Source of the DNA: Candidatus Krumholzibacteriia bacterium
GTDB lineage: Bacteria > Krumholzibacteriota > Krumholzibacteriia > LZORAL124-64-63
Assembly: GCA_016744705.1 (NCBI GenBank)
Contig: JADGDU010000008.1
Coordinates: 103,616-167,615 of the forward strand
Direction: 5' to 3'
Length of the DNA: 64,000 bases
Below are positions 37,289-46,491 of the stretch, piece by piece; the stretch's first letter is position 1, and each line of letters begins with the position of its first letter. A program made the position numbers and the translations under genes. A model generated the notes under the pieces. The model ran no database searches, was not told the DNA's origin, and saw only the letters and a program-made list of their open reading frames with translations.

Positions 37289-37315
37289 ATTTCGGCTAGC
37301 TAGGGAAATACTTAA
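37289..37315 (-). promoter_or_regulatory. Sigma-28 (FliA)-like promoter of the chemoreceptor gene
   Basis: Minus strand TTAAGTAT, 11 bases, GCCGAAAT. Against the enterobacterial consensus TAAAGTTT-N11-GCCGATAA this is 6/8 and 6/8 with exact spacing, 40 bases before the ATG. Confidence 0.55.
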
Positions 37316-37400
37316 GCCAATTCCGCTGGAATTGAGTCAAACAAACAGATATCTTGGGAGTTGAAATACAATGTGATCCTCAAACACCCGGGAGATTCCC

Positions 37401-38864
37401 ATGCCGTTGTGGTTCCTGCGCTTTTATCCCGTTCTCATTCTTTTGGCCGTTGTGGGCATAATCTTCTATTTTTTGCCCACTGTGGACGTGGGTCATGACA
37501 AAAAATACCTGCGTAGGCGTATCACCAACTGGTTGCCTCTGGGCCTGACTTACGCCTTTCTCTATATGGGCCGCTATAATCTGAAGGTGAGCAAGTATGC
37601 CTTTGGGGAAATGGCTGGCAGTGACGGCTCTCCGCTCATGGGAAACTCCGATTTTGGTTACATCTTTATGGTTGGAACCATCGTCTATGGTGTGTCATTT
37701 CTGATCAACGGACCCCTGACTGATCGCATGGGAGGACGGTTCTCTATCCTGACCGGGGCCTTGGGGGCTTTGGTGATGAATGCGATCATGGGTTTGGCTT
37801 CGTTATCCTTAATGAAGCAGGGGCCCATGCACGAAATGTTGGCCACCAACTTCGTCGTGATCTTCTCTGTCCTTTACGCCCTGAATATGTATTTCCAGAG
37901 TTTTGGTGCCGTGGCCATCGTCAAGGTCAACGCCCCCTGGTTTCATGTGCGTGAGCGCGGTGTTTTTGGTGCAATTTTTGGCATCCTCATCTCCCTGGGT
38001 ATCTACTTCGCATTTGATGTGGGCGGAATGATTCTGGAACTCATGGGTCTTGAATGGGTGTTTTTCATGCCTGCCATTTTATTGGGGCTCTTCTGGGTCA
38101 TCGACTATTTTGTGGTTCGCAATAGCCCGGAAGATGCGGGACTGGCCAACTTCAACACCGGTGATGCCACCAGTGGGGACGATGGTCCTCGGTTGGGTGC
38201 CGGCGCTGTTTTCAAGAAAATGCTCACCAGCCCCATCATTCTGACTATTGCCGGGGTAGAATTCTGCAGTGGTTTCCTACGCCAGGCTATCATGCAATGG
38301 TACGGATCTTTCGCCAAACAAACCGACGCTGTCTTGCATCTTAAGCACAGCTTTGTGAACGAGCACTGGGGCTTGCTCTTGTGTATTGCCGGTATCACTG
38401 GTGGCATGTTCGCCGGAACCATCAGCGATCACTTGTTCCAATCCCGCCGCGGGCCTGTGGCCGGGGTGCTTTATGGTCTGATGCTGATCAGTTCTGTTGT
38501 ACTGGCATTCACTTACACCACCCCAATGGTGGGTTGGCTGGTTATCTTCATGTCCATGGCCGTCATCGGTGTTCACGGTATGCTTTCAGGCACCGCAAGC
38601 ATGGATTTTGGCGGTACCAAGAATGTGGGAATTGCCGTTGGTATCATCGACGGTTTTGTCTATCTTGGCACCGGCGTCATGTCCTTGGTCTATGCCCTCG
38701 CTCTGCCTAAGATGCAGCTCAGTGAGGCAGGCGACCTTATCGGCCCAGCCACTGACCCCGCTAACTGGAAAGCCTGGCCTCTGGCCATGATTCCCATGGC
38801 GGCCATTGGTTTGGTATTGGCGCTCCGTCTGTGGAATGCCAAGCCGAAACCCAAAACAACCTGA
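37401..38864 (+). CDS. MFS transporter, organophosphate:phosphate antiporter type
   Basis: A 487-residue major facilitator of the GlpT/UhpT-like organophosphate family. Twelve hydrophobic segments are visible after an extra N-terminal helix. The segment ALLYMGRYNLKVSK-like (FLYMGRYNLK) is the TM1 signature containing the phosphate-contacting arginine, and DRMGGR is the loop 2-3 motif. The family exchanges phosphate for sugar phosphates or glycerol-3-phosphate; the exact substrate cannot be named. Twenty-four bases downstream starts a TonB-dependent receptor, so the two may form an uptake unit across both membranes. Confidence 0.88.
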   Translation: MPLWFLRFYPVLILLAVVGIIFYFLPTVDVGHDKKYLRRRITNWLPLGLTYAFLYMGRYNLKVSKYAFGEMAGSDGSPLMGNSDFGYIFMVGTIVYGVSFLINGPLTDRMGGRFSILTGALGALVMNAIMGLASLSLMKQGPMHEMLATNFVVIFSVLYALNMYFQSFGAVAIVKVNAPWFHVRERGVFGAIFGILISLGIYFAFDVGGMILELMGLEWVFFMPAILLGLFWVIDYFVVRNSPEDAGLANFNTGDATSGDDGPRLGAGAVFKKMLTSPIILTIAGVEFCSGFLRQAIMQWYGSFAKQTDAVLHLKHSFVNEHWGLLLCIAGITGGMFAGTISDHLFQSRRGPVAGVLYGLMLISSVVLAFTYTTPMVGWLVIFMSMAVIGVHGMLSGTASMDFGGTKNVGIAVGIIDGFVYLGTGVMSLVYALALPKMQLSEAGDLIGPATDPANWKAWPLAMIPMAAIGLVLALRLWNAKPKPKTT

Positions 38865-38888
38865 CCTTAGTTCAGGTAGGATTGCTTC

Positions 38889-40814
38889 ATGTTCAATTCA
38901 GTAAAAATGTTGACCGGGGTGGCCTTGCTGGCCGCCCTGGTTTTTTCCTCTCCGGCCTCAGCTACTTCTGAAAATGAGGCAACCTTTATTGTCATCGACG
39001 GCGATACTCTGAAACTGGCCGCTCCCCTCGAAGTGGTGGGTTTCATGGTTCCGGCCGCCTTGCCGGGTATCGTGCGCAGCATGGATATGCTGACGGCAGA
39101 AGATCTGGCTCTCCTGCCCGGCCGCAGCGCAGCTGAAAAATTGCAAACTGTGCCGGGTGTGGTGGTCAGCCAGCGTCAGCAATACGGGGTGCAATCAGAC
39201 CTGAGCATCCGGGGGTCATCCTTCGAACAGGTTCAAATGCTGGTGGATGGCTACGATCTGGGCGATCCCCAAACCGGCCATCACATCATGAATTTGCCGG
39301 TGGGTCAGCAGGATATCCAGCGTCTGGAAATTCTGCCGGGACACGGGTCGGTGCTGTATGGCGCGGGTGCTTTTGGAGGCACCGTGAATGTGGTAACCCA
39401 GCGGCCTGCCGAACATCATGGGGGCCACGCAGCAGTGACAGCCGGAGGCCAGGGTGTTTGGGGTATGGAAGCCGCAGGAGATGTCGCTCTCAGCCAGAAC
39501 AACTCTGCTCGACTTAGCATTGAACACATGCAGACCGATGGATATGATGTGCTGCAGGCTGACGGTAGCGAAGCCTGGGGCGGCAACGATGCCGACTCCT
39601 GGGTGGGCACCGGTCGCATGATCCATCGTTTTGAAAAAGGTGAAGCTGATATCCAGGCCGGTTATGCAGAACGGAAATTTGGGGCTCAGGGTTTTTACGC
39701 CCCCTATCCCAGTTGGGAAGAGACCAAAACCGCATTTGTGGCTGGCCGTATCAACCATCCGGTTTCTGAAAATATCACCTTGGAGCCCAGGGTCTTTTAC
39801 CGCCGCAACACGGATCGTTTTGTTCTGTTTCGTGACAATCCCGACGCTTATACCAACAATCACCTGACCCACAAGGTGGGCTCCTCTTTGGGGGGGATTG
39901 CCGATTTGGGGGGACGCAATACCCTTTCGGTGAAGGTGGAGGGCGTTTATGAAGACATCGACAGTGAAGGCCTTCGTGGGGGGACTTCCGGGGATGCCCT
40001 GGGATCCCACTTGCGCCGGCGAGGCTCGGTGGCTGCCGAGTTGGACAACAACGACGGCCCGGCTCTCTGGCAAATTGGGGGGCGGTTGGATACGCGGCAG
40101 GGGTATCAGCCTCGCTTCAGCGGCACCGGGGCCATGAGCTATCTGGCTTCAGATGTTTTGACCCTGCGCGGCAGCATTGGTACTTTCAACCGCATCCCCA
40201 CTTTCACCGAATTGTATTATATCAGCCCGACTGATTTGGGTGACCCGGGGCTGGAGGCTGAAACGGGCTGGTCCTGGGACCTGGGAATGGACTGGAATGA
40301 TGGTCCCTGGTTGGGACAGATGTCGTTTTTCAAGCGCCAGGAGGATGACCTCATCGAGTGGGCCCGGCCCCAGGGAACTGACCAGCAGTGGAAGGCCATG
40401 AACATTGCCAAGGGCGAGGTTCTGGGGTTGGAGAGCAGGTTGGCCTGGCGCCATGGCGCAGGGCATGTGCTGTCTGTGGGGTACACTTGGTTGGACAAGG
40501 AAACCACCATGGCCTCCCATTACGAGGGCAAGTATTCTTTGCTGACACCGAAGCACCTGATCCAGATGCAGGCGGCCATAAAGCTGCCCTGGAATTTGGG
40601 ATGGACGGTGGGCGGCCGGTATATGGAACGCACCGCCGGGCCCGATGATTTCCGCTTCCTCTTTGTCTTGGATAGCCGGCTGGACTGGACCCATTCCAGT
40701 GGATTGTTTGCCGGGTTGATGGGCACCAATCTCCTGGATCGTCGGTACGAAGAAATTCCTGGTGTTCAAATGTCCGGAGCTTTGCTGACAGCCACTGTAG
40801 GCATGGACTTTTAG
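38889..40814 (+). CDS. TonB-dependent outer membrane receptor
   Basis: A 641-residue outer-membrane importer. Signal peptide (to about residue 25, SSPASA), plug domain (about 55-165) with VPGVVVSQRQQYGVQSDLS-type sequence and the conserved RGSSFEQVQMLVDG and GAGAFGGTVNVVT segments, then a beta-barrel ending in a terminal phenylalanine (GMDF). A TonB box is not obvious. The barrel is shorter than classic siderophore receptors and resembles cobalamin/BtuB-like or general plug-barrel proteins. It follows the MFS gene by 24 bases and shares its strand. Substrate unknown; heme or vitamin uptake cannot be told apart from sequence. Confidence 0.93.
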   Translation: MFNSVKMLTGVALLAALVFSSPASATSENEATFIVIDGDTLKLAAPLEVVGFMVPAALPGIVRSMDMLTAEDLALLPGRSAAEKLQTVPGVVVSQRQQYGVQSDLSIRGSSFEQVQMLVDGYDLGDPQTGHHIMNLPVGQQDIQRLEILPGHGSVLYGAGAFGGTVNVVTQRPAEHHGGHAAVTAGGQGVWGMEAAGDVALSQNNSARLSIEHMQTDGYDVLQADGSEAWGGNDADSWVGTGRMIHRFEKGEADIQAGYAERKFGAQGFYAPYPSWEETKTAFVAGRINHPVSENITLEPRVFYRRNTDRFVLFRDNPDAYTNNHLTHKVGSSLGGIADLGGRNTLSVKVEGVYEDIDSEGLRGGTSGDALGSHLRRRGSVAAELDNNDGPALWQIGGRLDTRQGYQPRFSGTGAMSYLASDVLTLRGSIGTFNRIPTFTELYYISPTDLGDPGLEAETGWSWDLGMDWNDGPWLGQMSFFKRQEDDLIEWARPQGTDQQWKAMNIAKGEVLGLESRLAWRHGAGHVLSVGYTWLDKETTMASHYEGKYSLLTPKHLIQMQAAIKLPWNLGWTVGGRYMERTAGPDDFRFLFVLDSRLDWTHSSGLFAGLMGTNLLDRRYEEIPGVQMSGALLTATVGMDF

Positions 40815-40841
40815 CAGGGGGAGAGTGCATTGGTGAGAGAT

Positions 40842-42272
40842 CTAGCGGAAAATCTCCACCTTCTTCCACTTCCCGCTCTCAAAGCGCCGCCACATGGTCA
40901 ACCCCATGACCAGATAACAAACCGAGGCCCCCATCCAGGCGGTGAAAACACTGCCCTCCTGCCAGACGATTAAGAACCAGGTCAGGGGAATAAAGCCCAA
41001 CCACATGATGGCCATGGTCACGAGCATGGAATAAAAGGTGTCGCCGGCGCCCTGCAAAATGCCGCTGCCCAGCATGCGTAATCCGTCAAAATATTGAAAA
41101 ATTGCCGCAGCCACGGCCAGGCTTCCTCCCAAGACAAGAACTTCTGGATCGTTGGTGAAAATCCGGAAGATATAATCTCTGCTCAGGATGATGGCAATGG
41201 CCAGGAGAATGGAATAGTAAGAGCCCAGTTTGAAGGCCTGCCGGCCATAAACTGCAGCCGTCTCGGGCTTGCCTTCACCCAGCCAGTTGCCAGTCAAAAC
41301 ACTGGCGGCGGTGGTTAATCCCCACAGGGGCATGAAAGAAAAGCTGAGCAATTGGATGGTAATTTGACTGGCTGCCAATTGTGCGGTGCCGATGGTGCCC
41401 ACGAAGATGGTGAAAAGAAGGAATCCCGTCATATCCATGAAGCCTTCGGCGGCGGCGGGCATGCCCACGCGCACCATGTTGCCAATGGCCTTGAAATCTG
41501 GACGGCGCCAGTGATGAATCTGGTATTTTTGCCTCAATCGGGGTTCGAGCGCCCACACCAGAAGAGCCACCGCATTGACAAAGGTGCCGATGCTGGTGCC
41601 GATGGAAGCTCCTTTGATGCCCATGGCGGGCATGGCCAACCAGACCTGGCCACCGAGACTGAAACCGGACCAGCCAAAGATTAGCCAAACATCCAGAATC
41701 AAGTTCAAGGCGTTGCCGATGAGCCCTGCATACATGGGTACGCGCACGTCGCGCCGGCCCTGGAAGAATCCCATCAGGGCAAAAATCAATTGGGTGAAGA
41801 CGGCGCTTAGGCTGCGCCACTTGATGTAGACGTAGGTCAGATCCTGAACGTCGCCGGGGTTGCGGGTCCAGGGTAGCACCAGGTAGGAGTGCCAACCCAG
41901 GAAAGTCAGCACCGCCCCGGTGAGCAGCGCAATGTAAATCCCTTGCCAGGTGTAGTGGCCTACTGCTTGATCGTCGCCCCGGCCATGGGCCTGGCTGACG
42001 AAGGTGCCGGTGATGCGGCTCAGATTGTTGAACAAACTGTAGGTGGCCCAGGTGAGCATGCCGCCCAGACCAGCGGCCGCCAGAGAGACACTGTTGACCC
42101 GGCCCAGCATGGCTGTGTCTACGGTCCACATCAGGGTTTGGCTGAGCATGGTAAGAATGGTGGGAGTGGCCAGGGCCATGATCTCACGCCCGTGATGCAC
42201 TCGCAGCAAAGAGCCAAAGCCTGGCTTGGTATTTCTGGAAATATCAGTCATGAAAGCTTTACCATTCTGCAC
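40842..42272 (-). CDS. MATE-family multidrug/sodium antiporter
   Basis: A 476-residue exporter with twelve hydrophobic segments in two pseudo-repeats, PTILTMLSQTLMWTVDTAMLG in TM1 and FMDMTGFLLFTIFVG opening the second half. This pattern fits NorM/DinF-like members. An ATG at 42251 (MTDISRNTK) is an alternative start seven codons downstream; neither has a strong ribosome site. It lies divergently from aroA across 130 bases. Substrates of such pumps are not predictable from sequence. Confidence 0.9.
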   Translation of the reverse strand: MQNGKAFMTDISRNTKPGFGSLLRVHHGREIMALATPTILTMLSQTLMWTVDTAMLGRVNSVSLAAAGLGGMLTWATYSLFNNLSRITGTFVSQAHGRGDDQAVGHYTWQGIYIALLTGAVLTFLGWHSYLVLPWTRNPGDVQDLTYVYIKWRSLSAVFTQLIFALMGFFQGRRDVRVPMYAGLIGNALNLILDVWLIFGWSGFSLGGQVWLAMPAMGIKGASIGTSIGTFVNAVALLVWALEPRLRQKYQIHHWRRPDFKAIGNMVRVGMPAAAEGFMDMTGFLLFTIFVGTIGTAQLAASQITIQLLSFSFMPLWGLTTAASVLTGNWLGEGKPETAAVYGRQAFKLGSYYSILLAIAIILSRDYIFRIFTNDPEVLVLGGSLAVAAAIFQYFDGLRMLGSGILQGAGDTFYSMLVTMAIMWLGFIPLTWFLIVWQEGSVFTAWMGASVCYLVMGLTMWRRFESGKWKKVEIFR

Positions 42273-42401
42273 GTTCTGCGTAAGTTCATTAGGCGACTCA
42301 ACACCTTAAGACTTTTCACCGTCAGGAAAAAGTACCAAAATATGGTAACCTTAAAAGGCGATCCCGATACACTCGATTGATTCTTCCCAGGAGGCTTCCT
42401 T

Positions 42402-43724
42402 CTGAAACGAATATTGCAGGCTGCCAACGCACCACTGCGTGGAGTTGTTCCCGTTCCCGGTGACAAATCCATCTCTCACCGAGCAGCACTTTTTGTTCTG
42501 TTGGCGAATACCCGTTGCCGAGCCAGAGGCTGGCTTGAAAGTCAGGACACACTTTGCAGCCTGGAGGCTGTGAAGGCCCTCGGCGCTCAGGTTATCCATG
42601 AAAATGGGGCCCTGGAACTGGTTCCGCCAGACCTCTCTGAACTTCCTTCCGGTTCTCTCTCCATCGACTGTGGCAACAGTGGCACCACCACCAGGCTCTT
42701 ATGCGGGCTATTGGCCGGTTGGTTACCTCCCGGAGATCTTGAGGTGGTCCTATCTGGAGATGCTTCTCTTTCCTCACGCCCCATGGGCCGGGTGGTTGAC
42801 CCTCTGCGCAGCATGGGCGCCGATATCCAGTACCTGGAGAAGGATGGCCACTTGCCACTATGTTTGGCTGGTGCTGATCTGCATGGAGAGGTGTGCCGGT
42901 TGAACGTCCCTTCGGCTCAGGTCAAATCGGCAATGCTTCTGGCCGCCCTGAACGCTTCGGGAAAGACGGTGGTTCGAGGGGCGGGGTCTTCCCGTGACCA
43001 CACCGAGCGCTTGCTGGCCACCATGGGTATTGACGTTGGGGGCTTTCCGGGAACGGGCGATCTGGATTTGGTGGGTCCTTTGAAAGCGGGATCATATGAG
43101 GTCCAGGTGCCTGCCGATCCTTCCAGCGCCGCCTTTTATCAAGTGGCTGCGGCCATGATTGAGGGTTCATGTTTGAGAGTGGAAAATCAATCTCTGAATG
43201 AAGGCCGCGCCGGGGCTTTGGCGGTGTTGAAACGGGCAGGCGCCAAGGTGGTTGTCAGTGCCCGACGGGGAGCCCCGGGGGAAGAAATGGGGGATGTGGA
43301 AGTGTCCTTTGGGCCTTTGCGTGCGTTTCAGATTGGCGCGCCGGAAATTCCTTCTCTCATTGATGAGCTACCAATTTTAGCCGTGCTGGCGACCCAGGCC
43401 CCGGGTGTGAGTTTGATCACAGGGGCGGAAGAATTGCGGGTCAAGGAATCGGATCGCATCGCGGCCATGACGGTGGCTTTGAAAAAAGTGGGAGCCGATA
43501 TTGAGGAGCTTTCTGATGGGTGGCGGATCACGGGGCCCACGGTGTTGAGCGGAGGAACTGTGGAGCAGCCGGTTATCATTGGGATAGTGGGTGATCATCG
43601 CATTGCCATGGCGATGGCGGTGGCAGCTTTGGTGTCTGAGGGCACCATTGCTTTGGATGATGATGAATGTGTGGGAGTGTCTTATCCTGGTTTCTTTCAG
43701 ACGTTGGAAAGGGCCATTAAATAA
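42402..43724 (+). CDS. aroA: 3-phosphoshikimate 1-carboxyvinyltransferase (EPSP synthase), probable CTG start
   Basis: Transfers enolpyruvate from PEP to shikimate-3-phosphate. Family segments are VPGDKSISHRA, NSGTTTRL, LRVKESDRI and GDHRIAMAM. No ATG or GTG lies between the upstream stop (42378) and the protein. A TTG at 42414 is 19 bases from the only ribosome site, AGGAGG (42389-42394). The CTG at 42402 is seven bases from it and adds MKRI, which fits the family N-terminus. CTG is therefore preferred, with TTG the alternative. It is followed by aroC and tyrS. Confidence 0.93.
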   Translation: MKRILQAANAPLRGVVPVPGDKSISHRAALFVLLANTRCRARGWLESQDTLCSLEAVKALGAQVIHENGALELVPPDLSELPSGSLSIDCGNSGTTTRLLCGLLAGWLPPGDLEVVLSGDASLSSRPMGRVVDPLRSMGADIQYLEKDGHLPLCLAGADLHGEVCRLNVPSAQVKSAMLLAALNASGKTVVRGAGSSRDHTERLLATMGIDVGGFPGTGDLDLVGPLKAGSYEVQVPADPSSAAFYQVAAAMIEGSCLRVENQSLNEGRAGALAVLKRAGAKVVVSARRGAPGEEMGDVEVSFGPLRAFQIGAPEIPSLIDELPILAVLATQAPGVSLITGAEELRVKESDRIAAMTVALKKVGADIEELSDGWRITGPTVLSGGTVEQPVIIGIVGDHRIAMAMAVAALVSEGTIALDDDECVGVSYPGFFQTLERAIK

Positions 43725-43829
43725 CCTGCCGAAATGCGCAGAGATATTTTTTCCAATCCTCCACTGGACGCAAGCATCTGTAACAGAGTATTCTTCTGCA
43801 ACTTCATCTGAACTTTGGACCTGAGTTAT

Positions 43830-43862
43830 CACGCAATTGTTCACGCAATTGTTCACGCAATT
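43830..43862 (+). repeat. Short tandem repeat, 12-bp unit, 2.75 copies
   Basis: CACGCAATTGTT occurs twice in tandem (43830-43841, 43842-43853) followed by CACGCAATT, in the presumed 5' leader of aroC. Each unit has the same CAATTG palindrome. Confidence 0.85.
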
Positions 43863-43891
43863 CTGCACCGGTGGTCCGGCGGGATAATATT

Positions 43892-45058
43892 ATGCTTCGA
43901 TATCTGCTTGCGGGCGAAAGCCACGGCCCGGCTCTGGTGGGAATCCTGGAAGGATTTCCGGCGGGACTGATCATCAAAAACAGTTTTGTAGATACAGAGC
44001 TGGCCCTGCGTCAACAAGGTTATGGCCGGGGTCCGCGTATGCAGAGTATTGAAAAAGATGCCGTCGAGTTTCTTTCAGGTTTTTGGAAAGGTCGCACCTT
44101 GGGTTCGCCCATTGCCTTCAAAATTCCCAACCTGGATTTCGAACTCAGGCAACGCACCGGACAGAAGGCGCAACGATGGCAGGTGCCCCGTCCTGGTCAT
44201 GCGGATTTTCCCGGAGTAGTGCGGCACGATTTTGATGACTGCGCCCCTGTTGCAGAACGAGCCAGCGCTCGTAGCACCGCTGCCACCACAGCCGCCGGTG
44301 CTTGCGCCAAAGCCTTGCTGGCCCAGTTTGGGATTACGGTTTTTTCGCACACCCGAGGTGTGGGGCCCGTCCTTGCAGATGGCGGAGATCCTACGGTGGC
44401 CCGGTTACGCCGAATTCGATCCCACCGACCTCTGCGGTGCCTCGATGCCAGGGCCGAAAAAGAAATGGTGGCGCTCATTGACCAGGCCATGGAGCAGGGA
44501 GTCACCCTGGGTGGGGAGTTTGAAGTGTTGGCTTCGGGAGTCCCGGTGGGGTTGGGCACATATTGCCATTCGGATCGTCGTCTGGACGCCCTTCTGGCCG
44601 AAGATGTGATGGCCATTCCCGCGGTGAAAGCTGTGTCCATCGGGGCAGGGCTAGAAATAGCCAGCGTGGATGGACAAAATGCTCATGATGAAATGCTGCC
44701 GGCTGAAGAGCGCTCTTCAGGCCGTCCGTCCGTTGGTGGAAGGCCGACCCTCGGGTCTGGTTTTGTCAGGACCACTAATCGGGCGGGCGGCCTTGAGGGC
44801 GGTATCACCAATGGTGAGCCGGTGGTTGTGCGCGGTTTTGTGAAACCCATCAGTAGCCAAAGGAAACGTTTGCAGAGCATCAACCTGAAAACGGGAAAAC
44901 CCGATTTGGCAGCCTGGGTGCGCAGCGATACCTGCGTTGTTCCCGCGGCTGGCATTGTGGGGGAAGCGGTGGTGGCCTGGCGCCTGGCCAGCGAATTGAC
45001 CACCTTCCTGGGCTCGGCTGATTTGAAAACCATGAAGCGTCGCTTTCTGGAATTATAA
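43892..45058 (+). CDS. aroC: Chorismate synthase
   Basis: Anti-1,4-eliminates phosphate from EPSP using reduced FMN. The N-terminal GESHGPALVGILEG, RPGHADFPGVV and AERASARSTAA are the family segments, the second and third clearly more divergent than usual. Length of 388 residues is typical of the longer, monofunctional form. The ATG at 43892 has GGGA eight bases upstream; a GTG at 43871 would add seven. A 12-bp tandem repeat lies just upstream. It stands between aroA and tyrS on the same strand, so the last shikimate steps and tyrosine charging are grouped. Confidence 0.92.
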   Translation: MLRYLLAGESHGPALVGILEGFPAGLIIKNSFVDTELALRQQGYGRGPRMQSIEKDAVEFLSGFWKGRTLGSPIAFKIPNLDFELRQRTGQKAQRWQVPRPGHADFPGVVRHDFDDCAPVAERASARSTAATTAAGACAKALLAQFGITVFSHTRGVGPVLADGGDPTVARLRRIRSHRPLRCLDARAEKEMVALIDQAMEQGVTLGGEFEVLASGVPVGLGTYCHSDRRLDALLAEDVMAIPAVKAVSIGAGLEIASVDGQNAHDEMLPAEERSSGRPSVGGRPTLGSGFVRTTNRAGGLEGGITNGEPVVVRGFVKPISSQRKRLQSINLKTGKPDLAAWVRSDTCVVPAAGIVGEAVVAWRLASELTTFLGSADLKTMKRRFLEL

Positions 45059-45084
45059 TAAGACCCATTGAGTTAGGAAATCTA

Positions 45085-46317
45085 ATGTTTGATAACTTCG
45101 TAGACGAAATGAAGTGGCGCGGATTTTTTGAGCAGTGCACCGATGAAGAGGGCTTGCGCAAATTACTGGCCGAAGAAAAAGTGACCGGATATATCGGCTT
45201 TGACCCCACCGCAGACAGTCTGCATGTGGGAAGCCTGCTACCCATTATGGGCCTGGTCCACTTGCAGAAATACGGACACCGTCCCGTGGGAATCGTAGGT
45301 GGAGCCACGGCTATGGTGGGCGATCCCAGCGGCAAATCCGAACTGCGCCAAATGCTCACTCTGGAAAAAATTGAAGAGAATCTTGATGGCATCCGCCAGC
45401 AGCTTTCACACCATATCGATTTTGGCGAAGATGCCGGCCTGATGCTCAACAACGCCGATTGGTTGAAAGACTACGGCTATATTGAGTTTCTGCGCGACGT
45501 GGGCCGCTTCTTCAGCGTGAACCAAATGTTGTCCCGGGATTCGGTGAAAAGCCGCATGGTAAAAGGACTCAGTTTCATCGAGTTCAACTACATGATTTTG
45601 CAGGCTTACGATTTTATGGTTTTAAATCGGGATCATGGCTGCCGGTTGCAGATGGGTGGCAACGATCAGTGGGGCAACATCTGCTCGGGCATTGATCTGT
45701 GCCGCCGCTTTAACCAAAGCCGGGTTTTTGGTCTGACCTTTCCTTTGTTGACCACCGCAACCGGCGCCAAAATGGGCAAGACTGCCGATGGCGCGGTGTG
45801 GCTGGATCCGGCGCGCACCTCACCCTACGATTTTTACCAATACTGGGTGAATGTGGATGACAGAGATGTCTCTCGTTTCTTGCGGCTTTACACTTTGCTG
45901 GGACGCCAGGAAATTGAAGAGCTCGAGAAAATGCAGGGTGCTGATATCCGCGAAGCGAAAAAAGCGCTGGCCCGGGAAGTGACTAGCCAGGTTCATGGTC
46001 AGGAAGAGGCAGACAAGGCTGTCCAAGCTGCGGCCGCTCTGTTCAGTGACAGTGCCGATACCAGCAGTGTGCCATCCAGCCAACGCCCGGCTGCCGATTT
46101 TGAGGGCGACGGCCTTTCCCTGCTGGAGGCCCTGGTGGATTCCGGTTTGATGAAGAGCAAAGGCGAGGCTCGCCGCATGATCCGCCAGAATGCCGTGCGG
46201 GTTGAGGGCGAATTGATCAGCGAAGAGATGTTCAGCATCACTTCCGATTTGATTGCTGATGGTAAGGTGGCCCTTCAAGTGGGCAAAAGGCGCCACCACC
46301 ATATCCGCATCAGCTGA
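45085..46317 (+). CDS. tyrS: Tyrosyl-tRNA synthetase
   Basis: Class I aminoacyl-tRNA synthetase of 410 residues. The HIGH-type motif is HVGS at 47-50 and the KMSKS-type motif is KMGKT from residue 229. Tyrosine-binding sequence includes YDFMVLNRDHGCRLQMGGNDQWGN-like elements (QMGGNDQWGN). A C-terminal S4 RNA-binding domain (LLEALVDSGLMKSKGEARR) ends the protein. ATG at 45085 has AGGA upstream. It follows aroC by 26 bases. Confidence 0.96.
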   Translation: MFDNFVDEMKWRGFFEQCTDEEGLRKLLAEEKVTGYIGFDPTADSLHVGSLLPIMGLVHLQKYGHRPVGIVGGATAMVGDPSGKSELRQMLTLEKIEENLDGIRQQLSHHIDFGEDAGLMLNNADWLKDYGYIEFLRDVGRFFSVNQMLSRDSVKSRMVKGLSFIEFNYMILQAYDFMVLNRDHGCRLQMGGNDQWGNICSGIDLCRRFNQSRVFGLTFPLLTTATGAKMGKTADGAVWLDPARTSPYDFYQYWVNVDDRDVSRFLRLYTLLGRQEIEELEKMQGADIREAKKALAREVTSQVHGQEEADKAVQAAAALFSDSADTSSVPSSQRPAADFEGDGLSLLEALVDSGLMKSKGEARRMIRQNAVRVEGELISEEMFSITSDLIADGKVALQVGKRRHHHIRIS

Positions 46318-46491
46318 AGCTCCGGCGGGGCGCTTAGAGGGCGTCCCGCATCCTCCTTATGATTCTTTGCAGATTCCCCTGATTTAGAAATACTAACCTC
46401 AAGTCGATACATTTCGTACGGCGCAAGCTGAGTTGAGAGGAACCATTCTGGATTCCTTTCAAGTGAATCACGATTTGAGGAGACTCGCCCT

